A stretch of DNA of 62,460 bases from Candidatus Altimarinota bacterium. GTDB lineage: Bacteria > Patescibacteriota > Gracilibacteria > BD1-5 > UBA2023. The stretch spans positions 1-62,460 of the forward strand of contig JALNXF010000007.1 in NCBI GenBank assembly GCA_023230505.1, given 5' to 3'. Of the stretch, positions 15,721 to 24,739 are shown in pieces (position 1 is the first letter of the stretch; the number at the start of each line of letters is the position of its first letter). The notes beneath the pieces were generated by a model. That model worked only from the letters and a program-made list of their open reading frames with translations, was not told the DNA's origin and ran no database searches. The position numbers were made by a program, and so were the translations under genes.

Positions 15721-16698
15721 ATGGTGCAAAAAAATCATTCAGAATTTTTAGAATTAGGACTAGAAAAGAACTTAGATTTTTATTGTTCAGCAGGTTCTAA
15801 TAAGTTTTTGATATATACTCAGGGAGAAGTTTACAGGTGTTTTGGTCTATCAGAAATTATAGGAAACATAGACGATATTTCATTTATTTATAATTTTCAA
15901 AAAGAATCAAGGTGTTTGATTCCAAGTTGTCACATTCCTTGTGACAATAATTGTGAGAAATGGATTGTAAATAAAAAAACAAATGAGAAAAAATACTTTG
16001 AATCGGATTTTGTTGATGATACAGATTCTTCTGCCCAACAATATCACTCTTTAAGTCATAGATCAATTTCATTAGAAAGAATAGAATTTTGTTTAGTACC
16101 TACAATGTTCTGTAATTTTAGCTGTTCTTATTGTATTAGTGGATCTAATGAGATAGACAAAAAATTAGCTCTTAAAAAAGTTCTATCTTGTGATAGAATT
16201 ATTAATTTTTTAGAAAACATAAAGAAAGAAATAAAAGAAAACAAAAAGATATCCATCATACTATCGGGTGGAGAGCCTTTGCTTTGGTGTGATATAATTT
16301 CTTTTTCGAAGTATTGCAGTGAAGAATTAGATAAAACAATAAACTTGAAAATAAACACCAACTCTTCTTTATTAGAAAAAACAAAAGAAATATTAGATAT
16401 TTACGAAAAGAATGCTGTAAATAAAAAAAATTTAATGTTTCAAATTTCAGCACATATTCAAGAGAAGAATTTTAATGAAAAAAACTTCTTTGAAGTATGT
16501 AATACAATAAAGGAATATGGTGTAAGGTATCATATTGTAATAATTAAAGATAAAAATGATATGTCTAAAGAAAAAAGAGATTTCATTAGGAGTGTTTGGC
16601 CTCATCCTTATAAGATACTGTCAGACTTTAACTATCAGCCTAAAGATAAAATGTATGTTAAGCATTCAATGTTAAATGGATATAAGAATGAAAATTAA
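15721..16698 (+). CDS. radical SAM enzyme with N-terminal SPASM-like Cys cluster
   Basis: 325 aa. The [4Fe-4S] motif CNFSCSYC (C131, C135, C138) is followed by ILSGGEPLLW, typical of radical SAM enzymes. Unusually, the Cys-rich part comes first: IYTQGEVYRC...GNIDD and CLIPSCHIPCDNNC (residues 31-78) look like the auxiliary-cluster SPASM segment that normally sits at the C-terminus. The enzyme would generate a 5'-deoxyadenosyl radical on a peptide, sugar or nucleotide; the substrate is unknown. It overlaps the next gene by 11 bases and belongs to a three-gene operon with a nucleotidyltransferase-like and a methyltransferase gene. Start 15721 is preferred over an in-frame TTG at 15709. Confidence 0.85.
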   Translation: MVQKNHSEFLELGLEKNLDFYCSAGSNKFLIYTQGEVYRCFGLSEIIGNIDDISFIYNFQKESRCLIPSCHIPCDNNCEKWIVNKKTNEKKYFESDFVDDTDSSAQQYHSLSHRSISLERIEFCLVPTMFCNFSCSYCISGSNEIDKKLALKKVLSCDRIINFLENIKKEIKENKKISIILSGGEPLLWCDIISFSKYCSEELDKTINLKINTNSSLLEKTKEILDIYEKNAVNKKNLMFQISAHIQEKNFNEKNFFEVCNTIKEYGVRYHIVIIKDKNDMSKEKRDFIRSVWPHPYKILSDFNYQPKDKMYVKHSMLNGYKNEN

Positions 16699-18331
16699 TC
16701 TTAATATAGACATAAAAGATGGAATGCTTAAGAATTTAAAATTGTTTTATGAGGTTCTTAAAGAGTTAAAATGGGATCATCTTTCAAACATATATATTGT
16801 TGGAGGGGTTCCAAGAAGACTGTTTTTTAATGATTTTAAGGACAATGAGATTTTTGATATTGATATTCGTTTAGATAATTCAGAATTGTATTTAAAATTT
16901 ATAGAATTTATTTCTATGCATTTTGCCACTGAGTATAAGAGCAATAACTGCATATCTTTTAGTTTTGGTGCATTTAAATATGAATGTTTTTGTGCCCCAA
17001 AAGAACAATACAAAAAATTATTGCAATATGATTGGTTTTTTAAAAGGACACCATTTGAAAGAAATTATATAATGCTGTCTCCGTTGAATGTTGGGTGTTT
17101 TTTTATTAGGCTTCAGGATATTGTGACAAATAAAAACTACTCTATAGTTAATGCCTGCGATTTAGAATCATATTATGAAAATGGATTTGAAAATTTTAGT
17201 TTAATTTGTGGAGATATTAAAAATATAACAGATTATCTTGATTATGGAATAATAAATTCAACATATACTTTGGCTATTCGTGAGTTGGTTTATATATATA
17301 GGTATGGGTTATCATTTAAATCAAAAGAAGATGCAGATAGGCATAATGGATATTTAAATCTTTTAGATAAACTGTTTTTCTCTTATGAAAATAGTTGTTT
17401 TGATGATAAGATAGTAGTATTTAAGGCTTTGCAAAAAAGGATAGAAAAAGATGAATTGCCAGAATTTAAAAAATTTCTTCTTAAAAATTTCAACAATGAC
17501 TTAGTAAAAACAATTTGTAAAAATATAGATTGTATTTCAAGTGAAAATTCTAAGATTAAATTTTTTAGGAAGAATAGAATAGAGAATGTGTTGGGGGATA
17601 TTGAAAAGTATAAAGTAAAATTATCTTTCGGTATTTTTAATTTAAACGAATCTTTTAAAGACAAAAATATTTTTTTAATTGAGAATGAGAATAAAGAGCA
17701 TAGATTTTATATTAGCTATAGGATTAATGATATAGAAGATTATTATGAAATTGGGTATCACAATGGGCTTGATTGGCAGAAAATAATGGTTCCTGTTGAG
17801 TTTAATCGAAAGATAGATATTTTCTTTTCAAAAGAAGATGCTTATTTATTTGAAGCTACAATAGCAGATAATAGAATAGAGTTTATTGAAAAAAAGATAG
17901 ATTTCATACTAAGTCCTGAAGATCAATTTATTTATAACGAAGGACTATGTTACTTTGAAGAAGTTAACATTTTAACACTAAATAAAAATTATAACAAAAT
18001 AAAATTTAAAATAAAAGATATTAATAATTCTAGTGCTTATTTTTGTGGAGAATTAAACCAAAGGAACTTGATGTTAGAAATTGAAAACGAAAAAATAAAA
18101 TTAGAAATAGATTTTGAAACACTTATTGATGATGAATTAAAAGATAATGACATAACAATAGATTTTGACAGAGGTGTTTTAGAATACAATAATACTTCTA
18201 AAGAAATTAATTTGTCAAAAAATCTCTTATATATACTGTACGGATCAATTATTGAATCAAATAATGTTGATATTGAAATCTTTAATAAAAATTTAGTTTT
18301 TCGTTATGATAAGGTTTTTTATAAAAAATGA
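16688..18331 (+). CDS. nucleotidyltransferase-like protein (CCA/poly(A) polymerase head resemblance)
   Basis: 547 aa. Residues 35-62 read IYIVGGVPRRLFFND...FDIDIRLDN, like the head of class II tRNA nucleotidyltransferases/poly(A) polymerases (VGG-x-x-RD...DxD), but with RR where the family has RD. The remaining about 450 residues do not resemble the usual neck/tail domains. The region around 350-400 (NKEHRFYISYRINDIEDYYEIG) and the C-terminus are beta-rich and could be a lectin-like fold. It may have been recruited to modify something other than tRNA 3' ends. Stop and the next start overlap (ATGA). Both tRNAs here lack encoded CCA, but linking this protein to CCA addition is speculation. Confidence 0.7.
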   Translation: MKINLNIDIKDGMLKNLKLFYEVLKELKWDHLSNIYIVGGVPRRLFFNDFKDNEIFDIDIRLDNSELYLKFIEFISMHFATEYKSNNCISFSFGAFKYECFCAPKEQYKKLLQYDWFFKRTPFERNYIMLSPLNVGCFFIRLQDIVTNKNYSIVNACDLESYYENGFENFSLICGDIKNITDYLDYGIINSTYTLAIRELVYIYRYGLSFKSKEDADRHNGYLNLLDKLFFSYENSCFDDKIVVFKALQKRIEKDELPEFKKFLLKNFNNDLVKTICKNIDCISSENSKIKFFRKNRIENVLGDIEKYKVKLSFGIFNLNESFKDKNIFLIENENKEHRFYISYRINDIEDYYEIGYHNGLDWQKIMVPVEFNRKIDIFFSKEDAYLFEATIADNRIEFIEKKIDFILSPEDQFIYNEGLCYFEEVNILTLNKNYNKIKFKIKDINNSSAYFCGELNQRNLMLEIENEKIKLEIDFETLIDDELKDNDITIDFDRGVLEYNNTSKEINLSKNLLYILYGSIIESNNVDIEIFNKNLVFRYDKVFYKK

Positions 18332-20307
18332 AACTTTTAGACATTACATGTTTTTCTTTTAAAATAATAGATTTTGAAAAATTTATTAAAGATAATTTAG
18401 AAGGATCTTTTATTTCTTTTTATAATAAAAACAAAGAGCTAATAGCTCATATCTCAATAGCTTCTTATGCATATTATTATTGCAAACCAGAACAAACCTT
18501 TTCGTTTTCTTTGGGTACTTTTGGAAGATGGCAACTTAATAAACTTATTTTTGAATTCAGTGACACAATAAATTTTGAAATTTTAGACAAAACATGTTTC
18601 TCAATTAACAACAACAAGATAATATCTCATTATTTTATTAGAGAGATGTTGGATGGTGGTTTTGTTGTTATTGGGAAAAGAGATGAATCGTTGATGGGAT
18701 TTGATGATTCAATTTCTATTGACTTTACTGAATTAGAGTGTAGCAAAAAAGAACTTCTTTATAAAGAATATAGTTTTGATTATGGATACCTGCTGGGTGT
18801 TGGTGATTTAATTTGGGGATTATGTAATAAAAAGAATAATGATTTTATTTCAAGTTTTAATAAAACCAAAAAGGGGGAAAGGTTTATAAAGTTATTTTAT
18901 AGCGAAAATTACTACTTAGATGAAGGTTATGTTGAAGACAACTATTATAAATTAGAAAAAGAATATTATGATGAGTTTGGCTATAGAAGATACTATTCTA
19001 GAGGATCTGATTTTTTGAACTATAATTCTCTTGTTGAGAATAAAATAAGTATTAATTTTTGCGGTCAAAACGCTAGACTTGAAATAGGAATTCCCTTTAC
19101 AAAAAAAGAGGTTGATGAGATAAAGAAAAATTTATTTAGTTCAACGGAACTAAGTAAAGAAAATGTTTTGGATTTTAATGGATTTGAGTCTAATGTTTTT
19201 GGTAGTTTTTTAAAACTATTATTACCGTATGAAAAAAATACAATTTTTGCCGGAATAGGAATAAACGAAGACTCCCTAAAAGATTATTACTCTTATAAAA
19301 ACCCAATAGAAACTTCATATCAATTAATAAATAAGAGCAAGTATGTAGCAGGAGAGGCTTGTGGATTTCATATTTATGCTGGGTTTAAAAATAAAAATGG
19401 ATATGGAGTGTTACCTTCTTTTTTCGGAGGACTAAGTTGGTCATTAACTGATTTAGAAATGATTGAAAGTGGTAAGATGAAAATAGAGTCTATAAACTGT
19501 GATGGAGTTAGGTTGTTTAACTATTATAAATGGATTGAAAGACTCATAAGAGATAATTTTGATAGATGGTATAGCTCTTACAATGATCATGGTAATGTTA
19601 CGTGTCCTGTTTGTTTTTGCAAACAAAATCAAGTAAACGAATTGGAGTATGAATGTAGTTACTGTGAAACTTTTGTGACAAAATCAAAAGAAAGATTTGT
19701 ATACACAAAAGAGTATATTGATATATATAAAAATTATCCTCATGATAAAATGAATAAAATAAGAGAAAGGTTTATTGATGATTCTAAAACTGTATTAGAT
19801 TATGGTTGTGGTGGTAGATACTTTGTAGATTTTCTTTTAGGAAAAGGATATGATGCCTATGGATATGACATTATCCCCAATAATAACAATTTAGAATGGA
19901 AAGATCTTTTTAACAGGATTTATGATTGTGTTACATTTTTCGATTCTTTTGAGCACATAGAAAATCCTCACAAAGAACTTAGCGTTTTGTTGGGATTGGC
20001 CAAAAAGGTTGTAATCACAATACCTTTTGTTAATAATTATTCAGATATAAACGATATAAAAAAATACAAACACTATAGACCAGGAGAACACTTATTTCAC
20101 TACAAAGAACAATCTCTTGAAAAGTTTATGTTACAGCATGGCTTTTCTTTGTATGAAAAGTCTTTCTCAGAGAATAAAATAAGGGGATGTTCTATAATGG
20201 GACCGAGTGTTGTTACTTATATATTTAAAGATCAAAAAATAATACCTTATTTTTCCAGATTAAATTTAATAAAAGATTATTTTAAATATGAAGATCACTA
20301 TAAATAA
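18328..20307 (+). CDS. large protein with C-terminal class I SAM methyltransferase domain
   Basis: 659 aa. From about residue 425 a zinc-finger-like CPVCFCKQN...YECSYC is followed by VLDYGCGGRYFVDFLLGKGYDAYGYDI (SAM site, about 487-512) and a VTFFDSFEHIENP motif, as in Methyltransf_23-type enzymes. The N-terminal 400 residues are unfamiliar; ARLEIGIPFT and CGFHIYAGF recall ATP-grasp-like amidoligases only weakly. The gene closes an operon with a radical SAM and a nucleotidyltransferase-like gene, so the three may build one modification. A small-molecule or glycan target is as likely as nucleic acid. Confidence 0.8.
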   Translation: MKLLDITCFSFKIIDFEKFIKDNLEGSFISFYNKNKELIAHISIASYAYYYCKPEQTFSFSLGTFGRWQLNKLIFEFSDTINFEILDKTCFSINNNKIISHYFIREMLDGGFVVIGKRDESLMGFDDSISIDFTELECSKKELLYKEYSFDYGYLLGVGDLIWGLCNKKNNDFISSFNKTKKGERFIKLFYSENYYLDEGYVEDNYYKLEKEYYDEFGYRRYYSRGSDFLNYNSLVENKISINFCGQNARLEIGIPFTKKEVDEIKKNLFSSTELSKENVLDFNGFESNVFGSFLKLLLPYEKNTIFAGIGINEDSLKDYYSYKNPIETSYQLINKSKYVAGEACGFHIYAGFKNKNGYGVLPSFFGGLSWSLTDLEMIESGKMKIESINCDGVRLFNYYKWIERLIRDNFDRWYSSYNDHGNVTCPVCFCKQNQVNELEYECSYCETFVTKSKERFVYTKEYIDIYKNYPHDKMNKIRERFIDDSKTVLDYGCGGRYFVDFLLGKGYDAYGYDIIPNNNNLEWKDLFNRIYDCVTFFDSFEHIENPHKELSVLLGLAKKVVITIPFVNNYSDINDIKKYKHYRPGEHLFHYKEQSLEKFMLQHGFSLYEKSFSENKIRGCSIMGPSVVTYIFKDQKIIPYFSRLNLIKDYFKYEDHYK

Positions 20308-20321
20308 AGAAGAGGCTGTTG

Positions 20322-20825
20322 ATGAATTTTTATATACCATCTAAAGGTGATAAAATTAGACTGTTAGAAGATTGGTCATTTAGATTATTTGCGGAAGAAA
20401 GAAACTTTGAGTTTATAGAAAATATTCTTGGAAGTAAAAAAAGACAGTTATTTTACGAACTTGAAAAGGTAGATTTTAATATAAAAAAATTGCCATTTAA
20501 ACCTTTGATAAAGGTTTCTCCGGGATCTTTAAAATTCAGAGATATTTGGGGTGCTAATGGAGATTATATAATTGCTGTAATTCCAAAAGGAACTATTCTT
20601 GTTGTAGACGGAATAAATATTAGAAAATGTAAATCTGATTTTGATTCAATAGTATTTAATGTTTCAAAAAAAGTAAATCCTGAAACTGATTTTTTTGGAA
20701 CATTTTGTATTAAACTTTTAGAGGCCAACAAGTTACAGTTTGAAAAGTTTATAGAATCAAAAAATATTTGGGTGTCTTCAGTTGAAGAAGAATATTCAAT
20801 GTTTGTAAATCTATTAGAAATATGA
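20322..20825 (+). CDS. hypothetical protein
   Basis: 167 aa. GDKIRLLEDWSFRLFAEERN at the N-terminus and GDYIIAVIPKGTILVVDGINIRK in the middle suggest a beta-barrel-like fold. A similar layout occurs in phage hypothetical proteins. ATG at 20322 follows AAGAAGAGGCTGTTG. Confidence 0.7.
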   Translation: MNFYIPSKGDKIRLLEDWSFRLFAEERNFEFIENILGSKKRQLFYELEKVDFNIKKLPFKPLIKVSPGSLKFRDIWGANGDYIIAVIPKGTILVVDGINIRKCKSDFDSIVFNVSKKVNPETDFFGTFCIKLLEANKLQFEKFIESKNIWVSSVEEEYSMFVNLLEI

Positions 20826-20833
20826 GATAAAAG

Positions 20834-21178
20834 ATGGCTAAATTAAACTTTGTAATAAATCAATGTTATGGTGGCTTTGGTATAAGCGAACTTGCTGCAA
20901 AAAGAATGGTAGAACTTGGCTTTAAAATAAAAGAAAAAAATAACAAATATTACGAAGAAGGAAAATGGTCTTTATCTGATGCAGTATCATATGATTTAGA
21001 AAGAGATAATCCTTACTTAATAAAAGCAATATATCAACTTGGGAATAAAGCAAATGGAGACCTTTCTAAACTTGCAATTGTTCAAGTTGATTTTAATGTT
21101 GAAAAACTTATACATGAAAACGATGGATACGAAGTAAGTAGTGATGGTTATATAATTTTTTCAACTGCTGAGGATTAA
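20834..21178 (+). CDS. conserved phage protein (NQCYGGFGIS type)
   Basis: 114 aa. INQCYGGFGISELAAKRMVELG, then RDNPYLIKAIYQLGNKANG and LAIVQVDFNVEKLIHENDGYEV, match a widespread phage family of unknown function. The length is normal for it. The dCMP deaminase gene begins two bases after its stop. Confidence 0.82.
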   Translation: MAKLNFVINQCYGGFGISELAAKRMVELGFKIKEKNNKYYEEGKWSLSDAVSYDLERDNPYLIKAIYQLGNKANGDLSKLAIVQVDFNVEKLIHENDGYEVSSDGYIIFSTAED

Positions 21179-21179
21179 T

Positions 21180-21692
21180 ATGATTAAAGTCAATTGGAAT
21201 ATTTATTTTATGTCTATTGCCATTGTTGTTGCACAACGATCAATTGATCCTAGTACAAAGGTTGGTTGTGTTGTAATTAACGAAGAGAAAAGTATTTTAA
21301 CAACTGGATACAATGGTCCTCCTAGAGGAATGGATGATAGCAACATTCCATTGTATGGTAATGAAAAATATAATTACTTTTCACACGCCGAAATTAATTC
21401 AATTGCGAATGCAGCAAGACATGGTATTAGCCTAAGAAACTCTACATTTTATGTTACAACACCTCCTTGTGATGTTTGTTTTAGATCTATAATAAATTGT
21501 GGAGTTAAAAGAGTAATTTATGGACCAATTCCTACTGGTCATGATAGTAAATATAATTTTGATATTACAAAAAGAATGGCTAGTGAGTCTAAAATAGAGC
21601 TATTATCTTTAAAGGAAGTTTATGTAGATATAAAGGGATGTATAAATCAACTAGAAAAATCAATAAAATATATAAATGATAAAATTAGTTAG
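21180..21692 (+). CDS. deoxycytidylate (dCMP) deaminase
   Basis: 170 aa. Zinc site HAE (H69-E71) and PPCDVC (C97, C100) of the cytidine/deoxycytidylate deaminase family, with DPSTKVGCVV and the TTGYNGPPRGM loop characteristic of dCMP deaminases. It converts dCMP to dUMP, feeding dTMP synthesis for phage DNA. No thymidylate synthase is in the window. It follows the preceding gene with a one-base gap (TAATATG), so both are on one transcript. Confidence 0.93.
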   Translation: MIKVNWNIYFMSIAIVVAQRSIDPSTKVGCVVINEEKSILTTGYNGPPRGMDDSNIPLYGNEKYNYFSHAEINSIANAARHGISLRNSTFYVTTPPCDVCFRSIINCGVKRVIYGPIPTGHDSKYNFDITKRMASESKIELLSLKEVYVDIKGCINQLEKSIKYINDKIS

Positions 21693-21763
21693 TAATACTT
21701 TTTAGGTAATCAATTTTTATTTGTTTATAATAAGCCGACAAAAGACATTAATGGAGAATTAAA

Positions 21764-22588
21764 ATGGCAAGACAATCACTGGAAGAGTCAATTCTACAAG
21801 CTATGGGTCGTATTGCCTTTACTTTATTTACAACTGATGATGATTTTAAAAAAGCGAAAACTCTTGAAGAGCTTTGTGGTGTTCTGAAAAGGCGTTCAAA
21901 CAATGCTATAGAAACTACTCCTCCAACCGTTCTTAAAATGATTCTCGGATGGATTGCCGGGAACAAGTGTCCAGCTTCAGAATTTGCGGATATAATAAAG
22001 GTATCACAAGAAGGTAAGGGCAAGAAGGGTAAGGCTAGTTTTCGTGAAACATTAGAAGATCACTACAAAAAATCAATTTGGGAAGTTTTTAAGGAAAAAT
22101 TATCAAATTGTGAAACACCAAGTGAAGCCTGTGCAGTACTTGCTAAAGACTCAAAAAATAAAATTCAAGTTGGAGAAGTAACGTTTTGTAAAACAATTGA
22201 AGCTGGGAAAGAGGCTAATGAGTTTCAAAACGATTCTTTTTGGGTTTCTTGGTTGCCAAAAAGAAGACATCACAAAACTCCAGAGGAACAGGAACAAGTT
22301 AATAAAGAAGAAGGAGAGTTTATCTCTACAAATATTAGTTGTCAAAAATGTAATACAAAATCAAAAAGACAAGTAAAATTATATGAAAAACATCGTTGTT
22401 TAATAGGTATCAGAGCAAATAGGTGTCATGGTTGTCAATCTTGGGGAACCTCTATTGTAGAATTTGAAATAAATGGACATAAAATTAAAAAGGCTTGTGT
22501 TACAACAAAGGATGGATGTGTTATAGAAGAGTTTGTAGATGATGATCTAAATATAATTCAAAATCCTTTGATTGTAAAAAGGAAATAA
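21764..22588 (+). CDS. hypothetical protein with C-terminal zinc ribbon
   Basis: 274 aa, start after TGGAGAATTAAA. The N-terminal about 150 residues are helical. From about residue 190, ISCQKCN...RANRCHGCQSWGTSIVEF...CVIEEFVDDDLNII forms a two-knuckle zinc ribbon. The same C-terminal domain, including the EEFV(D/N)(D/E)(D/N)L..I end, occurs in the leftward gene at 48678-49367, so they are partial paralogues with different N-terminal parts. Nucleic-acid binding is likely but unproven. Confidence 0.75.
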   Translation: MARQSLEESILQAMGRIAFTLFTTDDDFKKAKTLEELCGVLKRRSNNAIETTPPTVLKMILGWIAGNKCPASEFADIIKVSQEGKGKKGKASFRETLEDHYKKSIWEVFKEKLSNCETPSEACAVLAKDSKNKIQVGEVTFCKTIEAGKEANEFQNDSFWVSWLPKRRHHKTPEEQEQVNKEEGEFISTNISCQKCNTKSKRQVKLYEKHRCLIGIRANRCHGCQSWGTSIVEFEINGHKIKKACVTTKDGCVIEEFVDDDLNIIQNPLIVKRK

Positions 22589-22590
22589 AA

Positions 22591-23643
22591 TTGGAAATAA
22601 CAGGGTTAAAAGAAAAATACTACAAACAGTTTGATACAACAAAAAACCTTTTAAATGTTTTTTGTATTGTAAAAACAGAACATTTAAAAAACATACTTAA
22701 AAACGGAATAGATTCTAAAGTAAATAAAATATTTATAGAAAGAAAAGATTTTAATGAATCAAAGCCTTGGATAAGAATACCAGCTTATTTGGGAACAGAA
22801 ATATTAAACATTTCAAATTATTTAAAAAATGGGGCTAATAGCATCGTTGTTGTTTCTTTTGGTGTTGATATTGAAAATATTGATTGTATATTAGATGATA
22901 ATTCTGTTTTAATAAAAACACCAATAGAAATAAAGGAAGGTTTTTATTTTATTGAAATTAGTAACAATATAGAAATAAAATTAGATACATTTAATAACAT
23001 TTCATTTAAAGATATACCGTTGTGCTTTGATGCTAGTGTTGATAGCGTTTTCCCTATAGTAAAAAAATATCCAGTATATAAAGCAATTTTAAGAACTCAT
23101 CCCGATGAAATTGTTGGTGAAAAAAGCTTTTTATCGTTTGATTTTTTTGAAAAAATTAAAGATATAAATAAAGATACAATCTTGTTTTTTGAGAAAATAA
23201 AAACTTTAGAAAACAAATTTGATGAGGGGAATATAATAAACATATGCCATCGTGACACAAAAGATCCATTTTTCTTTTTATCAAGTTCTTTTGAGAATGA
23301 AGAGTATCATTGTGGAATTTTTAATGGAACTTCTTGGATAAATAGATCTTTTAAATTAAGTTTAAATGAAAATATTGAAACTACTCAAATATCTATAATG
23401 TTTATTGTTTTAAAAAATAGAATTATGTTTTTCATAAAGCCATTTGGAGAAAAATATAGTCCTATTCTTATTAACTTCTTAGAGCTAAGTACTTTGGAGA
23501 ACTTTCATAATAGTTCATTTTTCTTAGGATCGGCCAATAGTCAATATCGTTCTTGCCCAATAGATGTAGATAGAATTTTTATTTACGATTGTCCAAAGAG
23601 TATTGAAAAAGAATTAGAAGATTTTTATTTTGAATACAATTAG
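22591..23643 (+). CDS. hypothetical protein, possible ADP-ribosyltransferase-like N-terminus
   Basis: 350 aa with a TTG start (AAAAAGGAAATAAAA precedes it; no better ATG nearby). NVFCIVKTEHLKNILKNGID resembles the opening strand-helix of toxin-like ADP-ribosyltransferases (YH.T...L..IL..G), but the catalytic residues cannot be traced. The C-terminal 150 residues (GTSWINRSFKLSLNENIETTQISIMFIVLKN...VDRIFIYDCPKSIEKE) look like a LamG/concanavalin beta-sandwich. Both assignments are weak. Confidence 0.65.
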   Translation: MEITGLKEKYYKQFDTTKNLLNVFCIVKTEHLKNILKNGIDSKVNKIFIERKDFNESKPWIRIPAYLGTEILNISNYLKNGANSIVVVSFGVDIENIDCILDDNSVLIKTPIEIKEGFYFIEISNNIEIKLDTFNNISFKDIPLCFDASVDSVFPIVKKYPVYKAILRTHPDEIVGEKSFLSFDFFEKIKDINKDTILFFEKIKTLENKFDEGNIINICHRDTKDPFFFLSSSFENEEYHCGIFNGTSWINRSFKLSLNENIETTQISIMFIVLKNRIMFFIKPFGEKYSPILINFLELSTLENFHNSSFFLGSANSQYRSCPIDVDRIFIYDCPKSIEKELEDFYFEYN

Positions 23644-23660
23644 ATTATAAGGATATTTCA

Positions 23661-24281
23661 ATGGGAAACTTAAAGTATGGAGATATTGCAATAAATGAAG
23701 AAGGTCATTATGGAATGGTTCTTTCGGATGATGATAGTTGCTTTGAAGTAATTGGAATACATTTAAACAATCATCCAAAAGAATGTATTTCAAGAGGAAA
23801 AAAATGGTTTTCTAAAAATCCAATATTGATTGGTAATGTTATGGAAGGAATAGATTGTCTGTTTGCAAAAAAAAGTTTAGAAAAACTATCTAAAGAATCA
23901 TTTTTAACCAACGAAACAACAGATATTTTAACTGATGAAATTACAGAAAATACAAATAGTTTAGGGAAATCCCTTAATGAAATTGCTACAATTGCTAAAA
24001 AAATAGGAGAAGCTAAACAGTTTGATACTCCTACTCATTTAGAAACAAGAGAAAATAGAATCCTTATGAATGAGAAGTTAATGCTAGTTGTTACTGAAGT
24101 CGCTGAGGCTTGTCAGTCACTTAGGAAATTAGATTATCTTAACATGGAATCTGAGTTGGCCGATATACTTATTCGTGTGTTTACTTTGTGTGGATGCTTA
24201 GGTATAAACATAGATGAAAAAGTTTCAGAAAAACTAAAAATAAATATGGAAAGACCAATTAAACATGGAAAAGATAGCTGA
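23661..24281 (+). CDS. MazG-like nucleotide pyrophosphohydrolase domain protein
   Basis: 206 aa. The C-terminal half, VTEVAEACQSLR....MESELADILIRVFTLCGCLGINIDEKVSEKLKINMERPIKHGK, carries the Glu/Asp helices (E..EA and ELAD) and the N..RP.HGK end of small MazG-like dNTP pyrophosphohydrolases. The N-terminal 65 residues (YGDIAINEEGHYGMVL) are a separate beta module. It may hydrolyse non-canonical NTPs or lower alarmone levels; the exact substrate is not evident. It overlaps the next gene by 17 bases. Confidence 0.82.
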   Translation: MGNLKYGDIAINEEGHYGMVLSDDDSCFEVIGIHLNNHPKECISRGKKWFSKNPILIGNVMEGIDCLFAKKSLEKLSKESFLTNETTDILTDEITENTNSLGKSLNEIATIAKKIGEAKQFDTPTHLETRENRILMNEKLMLVVTEVAEACQSLRKLDYLNMESELADILIRVFTLCGCLGINIDEKVSEKLKINMERPIKHGKDS

Positions 24282-24477
24282 TTTTCCTAACGAATATGAT
24301 TATTTAATAACTCTTTGTTTTCCTAACGGTGAAATAAAAAATATTAAAGCAAACACTAGGCAGATACTTGCTTTGTCAGAAAATGGTATTTGTATTTCTA
24401 ATTTTGACAAAATATATAAATGTAAAGATTATTGTTTAAAAAAACTAAATAGTAAAGGTGAAAAAAATGAAAAGTGA
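24265..24477 (+). CDS. small hypothetical protein
   Basis: 70 aa. It begins inside the MazG-like gene and its end overlaps the next gene by 11 bases. Contains C-F-P-N-G-E and a Lys-rich C-terminus (KCKDYCLKKLNSKGEKNEK). Not recognised. Kept because both overlaps fit tight phage operon packing. Confidence 0.6.
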   Translation: MEKIADFPNEYDYLITLCFPNGEIKNIKANTRQILALSENGICISNFDKIYKCKDYCLKKLNSKGEKNEK

Positions 24478-24706
24478 AACAGTTTCTCTTACAATTGATT
24501 TAGAAGATATTGTTGTAAATTTAAACAAAGAACAAGTTCAGGTACTTCTTGATGCTTATGAAAAAAACCAATTGTGTTGGGATGTTAGTGGTCCCCTTTT
24601 AGTTAGATGTTTGGAAGCTTTAAGTGACTATAGTAGTGATAAAAACTGTCCATATAATGAAGCATTAAAAGTTTTAGAATGGGCAAAAAAAGAATTTAAA
24701 AAATAA
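24467..24706 (+). CDS. small acidic hypothetical protein
   Basis: 79 aa, start after AAAGGTGAAAAAA. LNKEQVQVLLDAYEKNQ and NEALKVLEWAKKEFKK are amphipathic helices. Not recognised. Last gene of the run before the MIGYKAT copy at 24740. Confidence 0.65.
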   Translation: MKSETVSLTIDLEDIVVNLNKEQVQVLLDAYEKNQLCWDVSGPLLVRCLEALSDYSSDKNCPYNEALKVLEWAKKEFKK

Positions 24707-24739
24707 TGTATTAGCTAAATCTGCTAAGGGATAATCAAT

